Shown piece after piece: positions 61,339 through 64,000 of a stretch of DNA of 64,000 nt (position 1 is the first letter of the stretch; the number at the start of each line of letters is the position of its first letter). The translations under genes and the position numbers were made by a program. The stretch is from Dicaeum eximium. Taxonomy: Eukaryota > Chordata > Aves > Passeriformes > Dicaeidae. The stretch lies in the NCBI GenBank assembly GCA_013396995.1, contig VWZP01005658.1, positions 1,949,313-2,013,312 of the forward strand, given 5' to 3'. A model generated the notes under the pieces. That model was given only the letters and a program-made list of their open reading frames with translations. It was not told where the DNA came from and did not search any database.

Positions 61339-64000
61339 GTCAGTTGAGCATGTAAGAAATAAATGTGTCGTTTATTCTTCTTGTGATTATGATGAATAAT
61401 GAAGTAGTTTATTTCACTCTTCCCTTCTTAGAGATTTTGTACTTTCGTTTGTGTTTTTCATCTTACTGTATGTCTAATTTAGTTTTAGTGTCTTTAATTT
61501 TTTCAGTGTACTTACAGAAACATTTTTTGGTTGTTCTTTCATCCTTAGATGTGTTTGAACTACCTGATTTGGTTTAGAGTTGAGGAGAATGCATACATGT
61601 GTATTTGTAGTCTTGTTTATTTATTTATTGTGAGTTATATTTTGTTTTCCCATTTCATAACCTATATTTTTATTTTTTCTCCATGCTGCAAGTGCACCTT
61701 AGACAATTTTATAAATGATGGGTAAGACAACTGTGTGTGAAACCTAATGTTACCGCTCAAGTAGAAGTTGCCTTCAAATCAAGTGTAAACTACTTACAAT
61801 AACAGCTGATCTTTGCATATTTGTTATGTACCAGTGGATTTACACAGAATGTTTTATTGCAATTATAATAATTACTTTGACTTATGGGTGTTTTTCCTAG
61901 ACTGCTTGGGGAGCAGTGAAAGCGTTGGTAAGTCTGTAGCTTGAGCAAGGGGCAGAGTCCTGGCTTTTAGCTTCTGGTGACTGATAAAAGTGTAGGCTGG
62001 AAATACCAGTAGTTAATGAGACAAACACTTGCAAGACTTTCTGCCTTCATCCTAGATACCTGTGGTAGGCACAGATTTTAATACTTGATTTTTGTGGGGT
62101 CTTTGAAGGTTTTGATCCCTCCATGCCAGTCCATAGCAAACAAAGGTGATTCCTCTTCTTACTTGAGACTGATTTTTTTGCTTCCATTCACAAACCCCAC
62201 ATTCTCTTCAACACAATAAAGCAATTAAGGTCCTTCTACTAGAACTCTTTTTTTCTTTGACTTGTCTAATGTATAAATTTTTTTGCAATGTGATATTCCA
62301 AACTGGACAGAAATTTGTCTCTAGCTGAGGTATTGTTAATGACAGCGTTTCTCCCTTTGTGATCACACTAAAAGCAAGGTGAATTTGCTGTTTGTAATAA
62401 TACAAGTCTTTATTTTAATTGTTTTACTATTTAAATAATTCTTCTGGTTATTTCCCAGGCTGTATTTGTAGATGTGATTTCTCAGTTTTAACTTTTCAGT
62501 TAAACTTAAGTTCAGTTTTAACTTCCATAGGGTTATTTTTGGCCCTCCTGTGTCATTTTTTGTCATCATTTTAATGGGATCAAGTTCTCTGAAGTGTTTT
62601 GCTCTATTTAGCTTGGTGCCATCAACAGATGAGCTTAGTTTTGCCTCTCAAATCCTTATTGAAACACTGAACAGGATCCAGGGTAGTCATCTTCATTTCC
62701 ACCAGAAATGCCTTGTGAGCTGTTGAGAAGTAATGTTCAAGTGATAGACAAAATATTGATGGCAGTCCTATTTTATGATTGTATTTCTTCAACTTCCATC
62801 TATGGATGCTCATGAAACAATAGTTAATACTTTTTCTTACCCTCTTAAATGGTTTCACTAGCAAAACAGTAAGCTTGATAACAACTGATCATGGTGGCAT
62901 TTTCTGCTAGTTTTTACCCTTTGGATACATAGAAATTATTTGTGTGTGTTTTCTTGCATCCTCTTTCTGTAAGTACAAAGTTCTGCTACCATATCCACTT
63001 AAAATTTTTGTGATTTCCACAAGAGTGATAGTTTTGAATTTTAAAGTTATTAATCTTACTAGTTCTTTAGTGACTTTCAGGGAAGTATTTGTCAGGCTTT
63101 GCTACTTTGAATGCATCTATTTTATCTTTATTAGCCTATTCTCACCCTAGTTCATAATAATTTACTTGCTTAGCAAAGCTTAGGTACCAGTTAGAATTAA
63201 TCCTGTAGATTTACAGTTCACTGATTTTTATTTTCCTTTCATCTGCTTTTAAATATTTCTTACAATTAGGAGTCACAGAGTGGATAAGGTTGGATGGGAC
63301 CACAGTGGTCATCTGGTCCACCTCCTGCTCAGAGAAAGGTCATCCTAGAGCCCATGGCACAGAATTGTGTCCAGAGAGTTTTGGAATATCTCCAGTGAGG
63401 GAGGCTCCACACACTCTCTGGGCAATCTATTCCAGTGCCCAATCACTGCACAGGAAGAAGGTTCTTGCTCATGCTCAGATGGAACTTCTGTGCATCAATC
63501 CTACATATATTGAGAGCAATTTGGAGAAGTGTCTGCTTGGACTTAACACAACATCTGACTTTTGAATTGTATTTTTGCTTTTACAAAAATGCCTTTTTTT
63601 AAGTCTCTCAAATACAAAGTTAGTTTATTAGTTTCTGTCTGCACATCCTGCCAGTCTTGGCCACCTGAAACATCATTTTAAGTTTTTCAGTGTGGAATTT
63701 ATGTTCTTCAGGTATTCTCCTGTGAGGTGAATCTTCTTTATTCTCCCTGCACTTTTTATATGGGGTTTATTTTAAATGGAAAAATTTTAGTTAGATGGGA
63801 TGGGTGATTTCAGAGTCAGCACACTTATAGCTGGGGATGCTTCCCCCTCTGCCCTCATGTAGTTGAAGCTGTCATCACTGTAATTTCTGTAGGTGAGGGA
63901 CATGAGTGTTTGCAGTGTCAGACACTCATTACAGCTGGTTCTTCCTCCTGCACTCTGTAGGAGCTAATCTGCTGCAGTGTTGGGAATCTCCAGAAAGAGA
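61339..64000 (+). other. ATP1B3: ATP1B3 intron 5 (5' part)
   Basis: No exon carrying the conserved KYFPYYGKKLH segment appears before the window ends, so this is taken as intron. It is AT-rich with a minus-strand CR1 fragment near 63.27-63.53 kb. Confidence 0.75.
63270..63532 (-). mobile_element. CR1-type LINE 3'-end fragment, minus orientation
   Basis: The plus strand reads as the reverse complement of a CR1 3' region: GAGTCACAGAGTGGATAAGG, GGTTGGATGGGACC, GTGGTCATCTGGTCCA, GGGAGGCTCCACACACTCTC, TGGGCAATCTATTCCAGTGC and CAGATGGAACTTCTGTG. This order is familiar from many avian CR1 copies. The element's 3' end is at the low-coordinate side. It is clearly diverged and 5'-truncated, and the overlapping 91-codon ORF is not a gene. 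Confidence 0.75.

Noticed and set aside
61690..61725. Possible ATP1B3 exon at TGCACCTTAGACAATTTTATAA with a GTAAGA donor
   Set aside because: The short open stretch does not encode the conserved beta-3 sequence expected after exon 5, so it is treated as intron.
62610..62790. Possible ancient CR1/L3-like fragment (TTGGTGCCATCAACAGATGA and following)
   Set aside because: A short resemblance to reverse-complemented LINE reverse transcriptase is seen, but it fades quickly. RepeatMasker would be decisive; I do not support it as a feature.
63290..63565. 91-codon ORF near the end of the window
   Set aside because: It overlaps the minus-strand CR1 fragment; the reading frame is incidental.
1..64000. 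CRISPR arrays, prokaryotic operons, defence islands, tRNA or rRNA genes
   Set aside because: The window is vertebrate nuclear DNA with spliced genes; I saw no such structures on either strand.

Overview
This window is nuclear DNA from a vertebrate, almost certainly a bird (a passerine or related neoavian is my guess). The reasons are compact AT-rich introns and intergenic DNA, two CR1-type LINE remnants and no Alu/L1-like elements, and three spliced genes in the conserved order RNF7 - GRK7 - ATP1B3, all on the plus strand. That order is also known from human chromosome 3. The track consists almost entirely of chance ORFs. The real coding sequence is eleven exons, whose boundaries I read directly from GT/AG sites and phase.

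Layout. 1-4209 is presumed RNF7 intron 1, carrying a GC-rich island with a 19-bp minisatellite. 4210-4257 and 5722-5840 are the last two coding exons of RNF7 (RBX2/SAG, the RING subunit of cullin-5 ligases); its first exon lies upstream of the window. About 6.1-10.3 kb is intergenic, with a weak candidate GRK7 promoter. 10285-28811 is a complete, intact GRK7 (cone opsin kinase): 4 coding exons, 551 codons, ending in the prenylation motif CLLL. Its 12-kb second intron holds a 1.45-kb CR1 LINE carcass. About 29-47.5 kb is intergenic, with no gene recognised. 47.5-48.75 kb is a CpG island interrupted by a 354-bp assembly gap, which probably hides exon 1 of ATP1B3. 54726-61338 holds exons 2-5 of ATP1B3 (Na+/K+-ATPase beta-3); its last exons run off the window. 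A second CR1 fragment, on the minus strand, lies at about 63.27-63.53 kb.

The three genes are neighbours, not an operon. RNF7 and ATP1B3 are housekeeping genes (ubiquitin ligase, ion pump); GRK7 is a photoreceptor-specific kinase that shuts off cone opsins. I found no evidence of an undescribed multi-gene system. The most unusual structures are a near-perfect 24-bp-arm hairpin in ATP1B3 intron 1, the intronic GC-rich minisatellite island, a G-quadruplex-like tract at the edge of the gap, and a palindromic pair of homeodomain half-sites upstream of GRK7.
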